A DNA stretch of 64,000 bases. It comes from Athripsodes cinereus. Its lineage: Eukaryota; Arthropoda; Insecta; Trichoptera; Leptoceridae. The DNA is taken from contig OX388318.1 in NCBI GenBank assembly GCA_947579605.1, forward strand, positions 25,840,098 through 25,904,097, given 5' to 3'. Under the pieces are notes generated by a model, which worked only from the letters and a program-made list of their open reading frames with translations, made no database searches and was not told the origin of the DNA. How positions within the stretch are numbered: the first letter of the stretch is position 1; every line of letters starts with the position of its first letter. Both the position numbers and the translations under genes were made by a program. This document shows, piece by piece, positions 44,171-57,490 of this stretch.

Positions 44171-45484
44171 GAAAAGCTGGGAATGAAAAGACAAACTGAC
44201 TTTTATATTAATCTATAAATTCTCACAGCATATTAATATGGAACATGATTAATGGTGTAAATGTTTATTTTTCTACATAATTCTGATAATAAATCTACTT
44301 TTTACACTATAGTGAGACAGATTATATATGCAATCATAAAGCTTAATTGAAATTTGTATAAAAAGTCTAAGAATTAATTTGCGATTGTGAATACAAAATG
44401 ACAATCGACATAATATGAGATAGACAACAACGAATGGGCGATACAAAAACTCTATATGCTTTTATATTACTTCTGTACTTTATAATATTTTATTCCCTTG
44501 GGTTGCAACACGAATAAGTGCCTATTATATTATTGTTTATTTTGATTTGTCATAATTTGACTGTGAGAATAAATAAGAACCTAAAGAAATAAAAAATATT
44601 TTATTGAATAAAATATATTGCTTAAAAAGCGGGTTAATATGCTGCATGCAAAGACTTTTTGAAAATGTTTAAAAACTTGTATGGAAAGAAGTTTGCCAAC
44701 TGAATATCTTTTGCGTATTGTTGTTGAACCTACTTGAAAAAAAATCATTGGACATTCTCAAAATGTGACCAAGTAAAGACCAATGTTGCTTGAACATAAT
44801 GTACTTACCTTGCATACTTGATTTTTTACCTATGTATTGAGTATAGTTGCATATTAGATGTGTATCTTTGTATTGGGAGGTGAGTGTGGATATAGATGTG
44901 ATAACTACTGTGTGGCATATACTACAGATAGGGTAGCCAAATATTATCAAGGCATATCCTACAAATAAGGTAGTCAATAGAATAAATAAGTATTTACATT
45001 TTGGAAATATCCAAAATCTCTCATGGTATATACCTCGTCGCTCCTAGTTAATTTTACAGTACGATAGTTATATTTTCTATTTTATAATACCTACACTGTA
45101 TTATCAAAGGATACGTCAATAGTTCAAAGCTCATAAGACACATGTCTACATTTAACAGTTTCAAGAAAACAGGTTTTCAAAGTTTGAGATTCCCAATTAA
45201 TTTTTAATTAATTAAGAAGATGTTCTTGATGGACATGTGCTTTTTAAGAATTAAGATAGTCGATATAAACAGAGATGTGCAAAATACTTTCAAAAAAGTA
45301 TTTAAATACAAAATACAAATACTTTTGAATTTTTGTATTTCAAATACAAAATACTAAATACTTTTTCAAAATGGTATTTAAATACAAAATACGTATTTTC
45401 AAAATACTTTTTTAAAATACCTTTTTAAAATACTTTTTACAAATAGTCGAACAAGGTGTAAGACAAAAGTATTTAATATTTAAA

Positions 45485-45680
45485 CCATTGATGAATGAAA
45501 AAGAAATTAAAAACTGGACAAAAGTATACATAAATGGAGAAAGGGTTGACATGATTCGAAATAGCATTGCTTGCAGACAATTGATGAATGCCATTGATGA
45601 ATGAAAAACTGGACAAGAGTATACATAAATGGAGAAAGGGTTGACATGATTCGATATAGCATTGCTTGCAGACAATGAGG
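45485..45680. repeat. Direct duplication of about 100 bp
   Basis: The block with aaactggacaaaagtataca…taaatggagaaagggttgac…agcattgcttgcagacaa appears twice (about 45485-45581 and 45596-45677) with three or so differences. On the + strand it reads NWTKVYINGERVDMIR.SIACRQ in both. The source protein is not recognised. Confidence 0.75.
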
Positions 45681-45894
45681 ATGAGCCTTAGGAAGAACTG
45701 TCAAAATAGAAAAAAAATTTAATTAAGTCATGACAAAATGTACGGTTGTTAGAAGAGATAAGCCGAAAATTGTCATAAATGGATTGAGTATCATCAAGCA
45801 GGTAAGAGAATTCCTGACTTGGGCTGCAAAATAAATCAGAATGGATAATCCAAATCTGAAATCGTATGGACTACTGTAACATCATATTATATAC

Positions 45895-46255
45895 AGGACT
45901 GCTCCAGACTCTTCCTTATCGTCTTCAGATGGTTTTTAATGTTGCCTCCGGATCATTTACAGAGAGAATAAGAGCTGCCACATAACTTCACTTCTTAGAA
46001 GTCTACACTAACTGAGAGTCCTAGAGATACTAGTGTTTAAGCTGTGTCTCACTGTCCACAAGGCAGTACACCACCCGCTCTTAAACTCGTTGAACTCAAA
46101 AGGGCAAATACCTCTAAATTTGCAGAAAGAAGAAACAAAGTCGCAGCGTCATCTGCCTGGAATAGATTGCCTTCAGACAAAACTGAAAATGCTACCATTC
46201 AGGAGAAATCACAGCGCCCTTGAAATGTCCATGGATCATTAAACGGCGTCATGTA
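45895..46255 (+). pseudogene. LINE ORF2 C-terminus, degenerate
   Basis: Decayed match to the fragments at 13570 and 17243. It has SLSTRQYTTRS-like and RNKVAASSAWNRLPSDK-like stretches (near 46130-46175) and the 3' signature gatcattaaacggcgtc. Several stops. It lies inside the hAT at 45270-46577. Confidence 0.65.
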
Positions 46256-46599
46256 TAATTTGTTCAATCATCATTATTATGTGTGTATATCTCAAACATG
46301 GAGTACTCTAATGGAAACGTTGTATTTGTAATTCAACAAATTGGTAAAAAAGCTTGCGTACGCGCATATCAATTAATGGCAGAATTTTGTTTCAAACAAT
46401 AAAAAGGTATTTTGTAAAAGTATTTTGTGTAAAATACAAAATACTCAAAAAAAGTATTTCAAATAAAATACAAAATACTTTTTACAAAAAGGTATTTGAA
46501 ATACAAAATACAAATACGTATTTTGTATTTTGTATTTGTATTTTAAATACTTTTATTTCAAATACGTCACATCTCTGGATATAAATGCATTTCTAAATT

Positions 46600-49415
46600 T
46601 CTTACGTGACATGTTAAATCTGTGCACAGAACAATGCTCATTTATGGACGTGTGACATTTGGTTTTTATTAAATATTTCTGTAATGATATAAGTGTTATT
46701 GATAATCATGTACTCAGGACCATGTTCATGGACACCAAAAGTGATAGCTTAAATCAGCCTAGAGCTAATTTGTAAGTGCTGGGGCGCCTTTCTTACTTCT
46801 CCCGATTAGATTACACACAATATTACATCGTGTAAACATGGTTGTCCAATTGAGCTGTCTGATTTGTTTTATTGTTTTTGTTTGACCATTGGTAAATAAA
46901 CAAGATCATTCATCTCGAGTCCAGTTGGATGAGCATAATTACCCATTTATGTATGTAGGTACGTAGAGGGCAGGGACCATGCGGTGCGTATAACAAAATT
47001 ACGTCACAGTATATGAATATAACGTTACTGTTACCAGAGGAATATAATTAACGATTATTTCATAACGGGTACTACAGATACCAGTTGATAACATTTCGTT
47101 AAAAATACATAAAAAATCGTAGCTATGAGTATAACAGATAATATTATTATGAGTAGGTAGGTACCCATACTAAATATATTATGTAGGTATGTATAATACA
47201 GTGTAACGTCTTATGTTTATGGATGAAGCAGTATCTATATCAGAAATAAAACCTGTAAATTTATTTCGATACACATCTGGTTTTAGGTTGTATCTATTAT
47301 TCGATACTTGAAATATAGTAGGTTTGGATATTGTTTTGATTAATATGAGTAGTGTTGTGTTTGAATCAATACAGTTCATTTTGTACCTAAGATAAATTCC
47401 GTGGAGCACCCGGTAAGAATTGATCACCCATACTTTTCCGCAAGTTTTCGAGTGTCCTTAAAAGGCGAGGATTAGAAAAATAAAGACATTTTACATATTA
47501 AATTTTATTTCTCAAATTGTTTGCCACCCACTCTTAGGCATTTTCCTTTTTTTTTTAAATTGTTTATAATTCAGAAGTAAACAGAAAATTCACTCGTTTT
47601 GTTAATGCATTATGTAAATAGTATATTAATATACACGCTAGTTTGGTAATTCCATAATTATGAAAATGTTTTCTTTTTTAAATTTAAACTGAAAAAGTGA
47701 CAAAGGCCGAACAGGTTCCCCTAATGACTAATAATATAATATGTATAAGGCTATGTCCTTTACTTTTTTTAGAAAGTATAGTGTTGAGTAAGAGAAATAG
47801 GTGAACTTTCGTGGAGTATTGTGTATAATATATTAAACATGAGAATTGTGTGAGCTGTATGGAGAGAATTGTGACTGATGATGTGCAAGAGATATAAGAT
47901 GGATAAGTGGATTAATTTTGTATTTTTTTTTTGTTTGTTAATACTTTGAACGAGAAATATGTGATTTTTTACAATGTAATGTATGATTTTATGTAAAAGG
48001 CGTTTATGCGATTGAATAAATAAATAAATAAAAAAGTGAAACAAGAGGATTGTACTTTTAAAATCTGGTCCTCCTTATAAAACCCACAAGGGATGCGATA
48101 CAAAGAGATACATAAATATTTGCTGTAAAATGAATGATTTTCTAACTATTATTAGTAACAACAGACATGCAGATGATTTGGACATTAAGATGATAGACAC
48201 ATAAAAGAGTGTTTCCACTTACCATCTGTGTTGAGAAATTTTAGAAAATTACATCTTATTTTAGAAACACTTATTCAAGAAGATTTATCAAAAATAATAA
48301 ACCACAGAGGCGGAGCTAACTGGTGGTGAAAAGGAGCCCATACCTACTTTGCGGGGCTCCAATAATAAAGATAACAATAATCTGGTAAATAATCTGGCCT
48401 TTCAATCGCAGCTGGTGTGGTGCAGAGGTGGCTTTTGCCTTTGTTTCATGAGATCCCGTCGATTCCTGGTCAAGGCAAAATGAAGAATGACTTTTTTCAA
48501 ATTGTCCTGGGTCTAGGTGTTACATGTATGTATATGTGTTTAGTACATTGCGTATATGTGTATCGTAGCGTTAGTACCTACCAACATCACAAGATTCATA
48601 TCTTAATATGGGACTAGTTCGATCTGTTTGAATTGTCTATGTGTGTTATGTTGTGTTTAATCTTCTCAGTAAGTTTTAGAATATTTTATAAAAGACAAGT
48701 ATTCCCAAGACATCACGTTTTAAGAAATTTAATTTCTTCAACTCTGCGACGAGATACACATCCTGAATGTCTTAACTTTTTATTGTTACGGAGAGGACGA
48801 TTTTCATCTTTATTACAAGCACTTGGTCCGTCAGCTACATCATTTATGGCAAATGCCGTGATGGGATAGTTAAAAAATAGATTTGAAATAAACCGAACAC
48901 ATCCCGAAGCACAGAAATTTGAATCAAATCTTGGGATTAATCTAAAGAAAATTGGGGATCCTATGTTAGTTGTATCCGCCTCTGCCAAAGCGGACATCAA
49001 AATATAATCCATTATATATAATCTTCTAATCAACGAAACAATGATATTGTCTAATTAATCAAACTAAATAATAATAATACATATATAATAGTTATGTACC
49101 TTCATACACATACAACACATACATAGACAGATAATTATAATGTCGCGAGTACACAGTACATAGTAATAAGTGAAAGTAGATTACGTACTCAAACTATCAA
49201 AGAAGATGTGTTATTACATTTATAAAATTAATACTTCTATCATGTATTATTTTTGTTGTAATTATAATAATCAAAATGTTAAAACAAATACTCAAGATTT
49301 TACTTACAAATTAAATTGAGATGTAGTAATCGTTCACGGAGTAGGTATCCAATATTACCTCCTATTTTATATTGATTCAAACTAAAATAAGTAAGTTACA
49401 AAATTTAATAATTAT
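46600..49415. other. No gene; SINE fragments
   Basis: SINE copies on + at 47396-47545 (ggagcacccggtaagaattg…ttttcgagtgtcc) and 48668-48869 (…gtcttaactttttattgtta…gccgtgatgggatag). A retroelement tail with (aaat)n is at about 47985-48035. The remainder is AT-rich and without recognised content. Confidence 0.5.
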
Positions 49416-49956
49416 TTTATTTTTTTATTTAAAAGAAACCCTCAAACAGCAGGTAGAATCTGCTGGTTTCAGAAGGCCATTATGTTACAAATTACATTAA
49501 ATTTAAGAACACTATATCACACTATAACTATATTGTATATATTCACTTCACCATCACCGCATTGTAGGTATCAATATCATTAAACATTATTTAACATCAC
49601 ACTGGTTATATCAAATTATTCTTGATAAGATTCTTAACTTTCTTAGTGTACTGTTTTATATTCTTTGAACTTCTGATGTCCTTTGATATTACATTATATA
49701 GCAATGTAGCTGTGTATTTGAAGCCATTTCTTCTTCTATTAGTTCTTGGCAACTCGTTTCTTAAGTCAGAAGCTGCTCTTGTTCTGTACTGATGTATATC
49801 ATTATTCAATGTCACTTTTAAATTAGTCTTAGTTAGTCCACTTTTAACTTTATGAAGATATTTCACTTTTTCCAATTTTATCATTTGTTCTAAGTTAAGC
49901 TCATTGGTCAACTTATATAAATCATCAGTTCTAGTTAATTTGCTTAATCCATGAAT
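49416..49956 (-). pseudogene. 5'-truncated sister copy of the intronic LINE
   Basis: Nearly identical to 25459-25996: by eye about five differences in roughly 530 bases. It keeps only the last part of ORF2 (open frame 50007-49606, the upstream residues coming from flanking DNA) and the 3' UTR. The match stops abruptly after ccatgaat at 49956. A possible target duplication is taataatt/aataatt, but it is AT-rich and uncertain. It shows the LINE was active recently. Confidence 0.9.
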
Positions 49957-50129
49957 TATGTTCACTTGAATAATTAAATAGGTATCGTATTCCATAATGT
50001 ACTGCATTATTATAGAATACCAATGTAGATTAACTAAAATTGGAACGTTTCTATAATATTTTAGTTAGTGAACACTAAAAATTAAATAGAATCGGAGGTA
50101 TTTATTCAACTATTCCTAGTTTATTTTTT

Positions 50130-50420
50130 TACACATATCATTTACAAAAAAAATCAAGAGAGCTATTTACATAAAAAAATGTGATGATGTACAGTGGCGA
50201 GTTTATCACTATATTAGTGATTTCTTCCATCTAACCACGGATAAGTGTGTAAAAAAATACAACGTCGCCTTTTTTGGTAGTGTCGTCCCGTCCAGGGCAC
50301 TACCAAATAAGGTGGCGTTGTCTTTTCTCAGCCTTTTATGATAGTCTCATGTGTTAATTTCGGACTCAGAGGTCCATTGCGCCTAGGAACCGCCTCCAAA
50401 TTTTCTCTGCTCGTTGCTAC
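50130..50420. repeat. RTE 3' end (-) and dispersed repeat
   Basis: 50130-50235 (-) matches the RTE/SINE end at 36968-37108. 50270-50420 (gtcgtcccgtccagggcact…ttctcagccttttatgatag) matches the intronic repeat at 30905-31000 and extends further. Confidence 0.6.
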
Positions 50421-53369
50421 TGATTCCAGGACCTAATATCATCAAAACTCTGCATGATTTGTGTTGATATCAGGGAGGCTAAAATGGACACTATGTATGA
50501 ATCATAATAGGATCATATTAGGAATTGTAAAACGATTTAACGGCAACATTTCACCAAATATGAATAATTTGATGAAATAAATTGCGGGTGAATCGCGTAC
50601 AATCGTGACCATTTTACGAAAATTAGAGGAATTGCTACGGATCTGCTGGCAATTCAAGAAATGAATCATCTGTAGATAATTGCTCAATGTGGCCATTTTA
50701 GGCCCCCTGTCCTTTGAATTATTTTTACTGAGTTTTCTATTATTGTTCACAACAAAATGTGTAACATTTCCTTTAGAAAAATATACGACAGTATACTACA
50801 CTGCAAGAGATATCTGTCAAGGAGATTCCTTGAGTCGACTAAGGTTCCGTTTTTCTCTAAATACCTACTCTATCTAATTTATTGAAGAGCTTTTATATTA
50901 TGTTATGTAATCATAATTATTATCAGTAATGTTCATAGTTTCTGTTACAATATTTAATGTATATGGACGATATGAAACTATATGCCAAAGAATTAAAAAT
51001 ACTAACTAATATAAATTATGTCACTAAATTTTTTATTAAACTTTCAATTCAAAAAACTTGTTAAATATAATAATATGAAATCAGATAAACATAATAAGTG
51101 GGTACCTACCTACATACATAAATAGGAAGAGATGGAATGAATGAAAGATGTGATTACAGTGACGACAAATTATTAATAATTAACTAACTCTATAGGTATA
51201 ATGAAATCAACACCACTCAAACAATACAATCATAAAACGGTCAAACACTTCTAACTTTATACATAATAATATAAATAATAACAGATACCTGCAGTGAGAT
51301 TATAACATTAAACAATGCAAATATACCCATCCATACAATCAAAATAATTCCACATCAATCTAAATTCACGTCAGAGAAGAATTTGAAATTGAATAATGGA
51401 GAAGATATAGGAAGATTTATATACCTACAATTATTAAATTAACTATGTAAATTAAAAATTAAATATTTATGACTCTTTACCTTGTTTGTACCTTCGGTCT
51501 TCTTCTTGTGTCCAATATTGGACTTTAAAAGCTCTTGGACTTCCTCAGTTCTCTGTTGGATGCGACTTTCTTCCAGTGCGGGCTCTTTATGTCATCGAAG
51601 CATCTTATCTGAGCCCTACTCATGTTTTGATATCCTGTTCTAGATCTCCAGTCTAGCACATTAAATGTGAAATATAATTACACGAGACATTATGCTTATG
51701 GGATAAATTATTGCTATTTGAGAAATTTCGTAAAAGAAGTAAGATTTTCTGACTACTACTACTACTACTACATTATCATGGCATATTCTACGAGTGGGGT
51801 AGCCAGCAGACCAGCTGCATTTAATAAACATGTAAGCTGTTCTCTCCGTACTAACAAAAAATTAAAAAATCAGAATGGGTGGAAAACCTCATCGCTGAAT
51901 TTAATATGTAAAATGTATTTATTTTCAATCCAAAACTTACGGAAATGAGTGTGAGGCCAATTCTTTGCCGATTATTTGTTCATTTGACGCCGTTTTACGA
52001 TCCCCCAACCTTTTAGTACTACTGAAATGGTCGCCTTTCATTTCAATGCTGAGAATCAAGACAACAAGGTCCTTCCACTAAAAGTAGTTTAATATCTATA
52101 TTGTACCCTCACGGAGTATCCCAGGTGGGGTAAACAGAGAGAACGAAACGGTACACAGATCTTGTTCTAGTAGTTTTATTATAATATGTAAATATTTGTA
52201 AAGTAGAGATGATTGAGAGAATCTGTGTTTCCAAAGATGTATCTAATTACTAACACCTAAATGAATTGAAAATTTAATTAATCATTCAACCATTCTAGGT
52301 AGATATACTATACCATCACGGCATATCCCACAAGTGGGGTAGCCAGCAGATTCAGGTAGATTCATTTAATTTATTTAATCTTAAATTTCTTCCGGGGAAT
52401 ATAAAAAGTTTTGATAACAGAGATACCTCATTTCGAAGGTATACAACCAAAATGCACTAAGTCATTTTAGTTTTTTAAGATGACATGGTGGCAGTTAAAT
52501 GAAAAAAACATTGTTTAGATCAATACGAATTCGCCGTGTATTATTAATTGAACTTAAATTAAGATGATATTGGTAAATGACTTTTACGCTTTGCAAACAA
52601 ATACAAACATAGGAAAAATGTTAATTACTTGAATAGTTTTTGACAACTTTTGTAGCACTAGTCTGACTTAGTGCATTTTGGTTGTATACCCTCGATTTCA
52701 TGAATTTCTCCGATATCATTTTGATTAAAACAGTTAGTTTACTATGATTAATATTGAAGATCTGTCAGTCAGTCTAGAATCTAAGTAATGTATCAAATAT
52801 ATCAATACACGAGATCATTGATAAATAATGAGGAAGCTGACCCGAGGGAGCATTAAAGATTATCTTTTATCACTTTAGTTTGGAACACAAGTTCTATTTC
52901 ACGCTTGTCAGATACGTTCACGAAATTGTTAACATATTATTAGCAATATCAGTTATATCTGAGAGCAACGTCCTCTTGCGCAAGATATTTTATAACAAAA
53001 ATTATATTGATTCTTATATTTAATTAATTCGTTCATCAAAACAAGTTTTATTTTAAACGTGTTATTATTATTTATTATTGCCAAATATTCTAGACATCAC
53101 GCTGAACAAATGTGTAGAATATTTTGTTAAGTTGTTAAAATATCTATACAAACTGCTATCGAACATCTCTTGCTACCGAAAAACTTTGAAAGTATTTAAC
53201 GATAATTTAACGAGCTTTTATTGAATACAGGAAATTGCATTGAAAATTATACTAAAAATAACTAATAGGTATTATCGGAGCTAAAACCTAAGATATAAAA
53301 TGGATTAAATTTATAATGTTCTCGAGGTTCTAAGCATATAAAGGACATCTCTAATACTGAACGTATGCT
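50421..53369. other. No gene; SINE copies on the - strand
   Basis: SINE on - at 51750-51955, preceded by its tail seen as (act)n, and a 3' fragment at 52305-52355 (ccatcacggcatatcccaca). A stretch near 51485-51660 may be a decayed LINE on the - strand. Flanking words accttcggt/taccctc and gcactaagtcat / gacttagtgc (about 52455 and 52670) form a short inverted pair. Confidence 0.45.
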
Positions 53370-53625
53370 ACGTTCTTACATCTGACAACTTAACAGCCCT
53401 TGTAAGGCCTTGGCCTCCAAAGCAATAGATCTACAAGCCTTTCTTTCTTGAGTAATGGATTACCAGTCGTTTTTAGCATTTAGTTTCTCTAGATCTCGGT
53501 TGATGTTACCTAATTATCTTTGTTTTGGTCTGCCTAACAGTCTGCTGTCTTCGTGTATATCTTGCAGAATATATTTAGTCAATCTTTCTTCTCTGGATCT
53601 GACGACGTGGCCAATCCATCTCTAA
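53370..53625 (-). pseudogene. RTE-like LINE ORF2 C-terminus
   Basis: On the - strand: RWIGHVVRSREERLTKYILQ, then LLGRPKQR, then a stop, then NRDLEKLNAKNDW and SIALEAKALQGL. This is the end of an RTE-type ORF2, with stop codons. A second, shorter scrap (WFGHVEQMKKSTC, then RKRMFEK) is at about 54480-54380 on the same strand. Confidence 0.7.
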
Positions 53626-56015
53626 TACTGTCCAAGATAATAAAAGAAATCGAAGCGAAAATAGATTACAAAAATAAATGCAACTCTATAATGTCAAATA
53701 TGTTACTTATATCTATTGTTTTGCATTAACTCTGTAAGTTGTTTTACCTCTGATACCAGTAATCTAGATTGCTGTTTTGAGATTTATATTAATAAAATAA
53801 AAAATAGTGAAACATTTATTTTAAAACTATTATTAACTGTATGTAAACTCATATTTCAACATAATATCTTAAAATAGTAAAAAAAAAACTCGTATTAAGG
53901 TTTGGAACGATTATTTGAGTTCGGCATTTCATACATTTCAAGTTTATTGGCTGATGAGTAGTTCTGATACACTTTGTATATGATAAATATGTTTGTAATA
54001 TTGATAGAAAGTCTATAAGGAAATAAAATATTGAACTATAAAATGTCTAAATAATGATTAACAAGACCAGTTTAGCAGATATAATAAACGAATACTTAAT
54101 ACACATTTTCACTTGATATAAGAAGATCGAGTGAGTGATATAAGAATTATGCAATAAATTTATTATCACTTAATCTTTTTAAAAGTGAAATAAATTATTA
54201 ATTTCTCATGAAATGGTTCATAATATTATGTTGATAATTTTTTTCTTGTATTTATGTAAAATAAATTATCACAAACTATTGATCTCCTTTACAATATTTT
54301 GAATAATAATCAGATACCTACTCAGATAATGTTATATCTTTATGTATTATGAATTTGATTTTCTCAAACATCCTCTTTCGGAAACATACGCAGGTACTCT
54401 TCTTCATTTGCTCCACATGTCCAAACCATTGAAACTTATTTACACGCATTCTATCCACAACAATCCTCTCGCATAAAATGTGCAACTTTCAGAACCTACA
54501 CATCATCTTCAGATAATTATTTCGTGGTAGAGAGAGATGGATGGTTTATCAACTTTCACAGCAGACTTACCTACATACTAATGATACCACGTGCTATACA
54601 TACATACAGGATTGTATTGTCATGTCTGTTGATCTTTTAATATTCAATATAAGAACATCCGTGCCGCATCTCACCTACTTTTAGTATGTAATGAGTATAA
54701 ACAACAACCCTTTTTATTTTATCGTATATGCAATCTCTGTATGATACAGCCTCAGTCATGTGAGATGCTAGTGATGTAAGGAGAAGTCTAGATACAAATA
54801 ACAGTCACATTTGAAAATGTGTTGTCACGAAAGTCGTCATGAAAATATCAGTTTTTGTGTTATTATGTTTCAATCTGTGATTTGTAGCATTTATGTATTT
54901 TGGGCAGTAGAGAACAATAATATAACACATTAATTACATAAAACATATTTAAATTTTATTTAATTATTTACTGTACATTAGTTACAATATCAATCATTGT
55001 CAAAAATCAAAAATTATACAATACAATGTACAATGTATCGCTGTTATAAATTATAAATGTACCAACTATATTGGTGTATCCCTAATTGGGAATATTATTA
55101 TTTTGTCTTTTATTAACTTTCCTATAAAATACATAAATTAATAAAAATTCTATGTTTTCAATACATAAATTAACTATTTTTCTTTCTATTTTTACGCTAT
55201 TCTCGCCCACGCCGTCTGTATATATTTATAAAAAATTATAGAATCAAGTCATCTAGCTTCATCTCAGTGGTAGGAAATCATACAAGTTCATAATACAAGA
55301 ATTGTGTTATTCTATCTAAATTAAGAAATAATGTCATTTTTACCTTTTTACTTCAAATGTCTGCAAGATAATAATGCTCACTTTACTTTTGACTTATATA
55401 GCATAATTTAATTTGTTAAGTGTTAAAGATAATCTAAGATAAGTAAATCACTAATACTTTAATATTATTTAAGTTTGGATACATGAGCATGAAGAATCAT
55501 GTGAATGCACAATAAGTGACTGTTAATTTAATACAACCCTATTGAATATTGTATTTTTCATGTACATCTTCTTGTTAATATAATGTATGAGTATTTTTAA
55601 CGTATGTCGTGCGTCTCAAGAGTGCCTAAAGCGCCACGCCTGCCTTTCTTCTGTCATTCAAATAAAACACCATGTATACCTACATGTATATACTGGACTT
55701 ATTATCATTTTGTTGTTTTTATAATATTTTAATTTTAATTATAATCACATCTTCATACGTACCTAAGTATAAAGTTTATCATAATGCTTTTTCCCATGCA
55801 TACCATTCATGACACATAATATTAAAAGAAAAAAGTAATGTTATTTAAAATATTATAAATTTTATCAAGCTTTTTTTAACAAAGAAACTTTCAAAGTTCT
55901 CGATTCAAAACATAAAATTTCTATATGTGATTAATATTGTCAGCACATGAAGTTCAGGCTAAATTAATTAAAACGAAACACATATTATATTAACTGAATT
56001 GAAATAAAAACCCAC
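53626..56015. other. No gene recognised
   Basis: AT-rich spacer apart from the LINE scrap near 54380-54480. Confidence 0.4.
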
Positions 56016-56253
56016 CCGGTAAAGAATTGGTCTCCCACTCTTCTGTGAAAGTTTTCGAGTGTCCTGTAAAAGGCAGGTGTTCGAAAAAATTAAGACATTT
56101 TACATCTTAAATTCAGCGATGAGGTTTGCCACCCATCCTGAATGTCTTGATTTTTTTATTGGCACGGAGAGGACAGTTTGCATGTTTCTTATATGCAGCT
56201 GATCTGCTGGCTACCCCACTTGTGGGATATGCCGTGATGGTATAGTAGTAGTA
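56016..56253 (+). mobile_element. TAG-tailed SINE, best copy, with 15-bp TSD
   Basis: 238 bp from ccggtaaagaattggtctcc to gtgatggtatagtagtagta, flanked by an exact 15-base duplication (gaaataaaaacccac at 56001-56015 and 56254-56268). This proves retroposition. The tail is a TAG microsatellite rather than poly(A), like RTE-mobilised SINEs. I see no clear Pol III boxes, so a short 5'-truncated LINE is possible, although most copies begin near the same cccggtaaagaatt word. At least fifteen other copies lie in the window. Confidence 0.88.
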
Positions 56254-56359
56254 GAAATAAAAACCCACTATTTAGTTAATTTCCACGTGACTTTATAATC
56301 TACGCTTACTAGTATTCGTACACTCTAGACTCCATCCAAAATCCATTTGGGATTGGTAG

Positions 56360-56690
56360 CAAATCTCATATTCTTCTTCTTCTTTTTCTTCCTCGCGTGT
56401 CCTGCCGGGTCCCCCCGATTGACGACCATTTGAGAGAAAGCTTCCCTGACCAACAGCCGTAGTCAAAACACATTTTAGCGTTATGTAGTCGTTCGACTAT
56501 CAATTTTCGTAGCTATGAAGCAATGAATTGTGTATTTTAGCTACGAAATTGATAAACGACAACATAACGCTAACATGTGTTTTGACTAGGGCTGCTGGGC
56601 GGCGCGAAACAGCTCCCCCACGGTTCTGACACAGGTCCATTCTTGAATGTTTCGAAGCTAAGAGAGCTGAAACCCCGTATATATTTTATG
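56360..56690 (-). pseudogene. RTE-like LINE C-terminus interrupted by a MITE
   Basis: The - strand reads QEWTCVRTVGELFRAAQ (56660-56600), closely related to the fragment at 37183-37341. After a MITE (about 56459-56590) it resumes REAFSQMV and GDPAGHARKKKK. The MITE has arms of about 58 bp (agtcaaaacacattttagcg…ttatgt) complemented by cataacgctaacatgtgttt and a very short loop. Confidence 0.78.
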
Positions 56691-57414
56691 AATTCTATGG
56701 ATTTGACATTCACGATTTACTCCATACCTACATTTGTAAGTGTCAATGGAGGTAACAAATTTAATATTAAAATTGTAATCATACATAAATTTATTGTTGT
56801 TTATCACAGATCATATTTTAAAGTGTTACATTCATCAGTTTTAATATAAATAAGATGTATGTATAAAATAATATAATCATATCATATCACACCGCACATC
56901 ACAATAACAATAGCGCTGGTTGACTGGTAGACAATACATCATAATGATAATAATAAGGTAGATATACCTGATAATATTAATGTTGTAGGTAGATATTATT
57001 TAAATCGTTATGTGCGAATACAGCATATTGTCTATCAGATTGGAAGACATTTCATATTTTATTAGGTGAGTATGTTAATTTAATAACGGGATTATGCAAC
57101 GTTCGTAGACGAATATATTTATTCATTAGTCTTTTTGTACGAATATTTTACGTACTATGATTAATTACCTAATAGGTAATATATTCGTATATAGTAATAT
57201 ATTTTGAATTATGTATAAAATGTGCCTATGTATAATTGTATTATTATGTACGCACATACCTATGTTTGTGTGAGTGTACAGGTGTATATATTGCGGTTTT
57301 AACATTTTGTAGAAGGCGTAAACTGTATATTTGATTTATAAATAAATATGTAATCAATTACAGAGGGTAGCCAAATAAATAAATTGTATGACTGTAGCAA
57401 AAGCGAAAGAAGTA

Positions 57415-57490
57415 CAGATCTATATGGCGTTCCTTTCTCTCTGCCTACCCCACTTGGGATACGGCATGAGGGAATGGATAGATAGAATCA
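57415..57490 (+). repeat. LINE tail with ctgcctacccc
   Basis: cgttcctttctctctgccta…ccccacttgggatacggcat, similar to 7795-7870. Such tails are common in lepidopteran retroelements. Confidence 0.5.

Larger units (their letters stand above)
45270..46577. mobile_element. hAT-type element with AAAATAC-rich ends, TSD GATATAAA
   Basis: Ends CAGAGATGTGCAAAATAC and the complement CACATCTCTG are flanked by an exact 8-bp duplication GATATAAA (45262-45269 and 46578-46585). About 190 bp at each end consist of interlocking aaaatactttt/gtattttg words. The centre holds a duplicated block and a LINE fragment rather than a transposase, so it is a non-autonomous carrier. Confidence 0.87.

Noticed and set aside
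44669..44977. Possible LINE fragment (LLGHILRM on the - strand)
   Set aside because: Only one short motif match within an otherwise uninformative frame; too weak to call.
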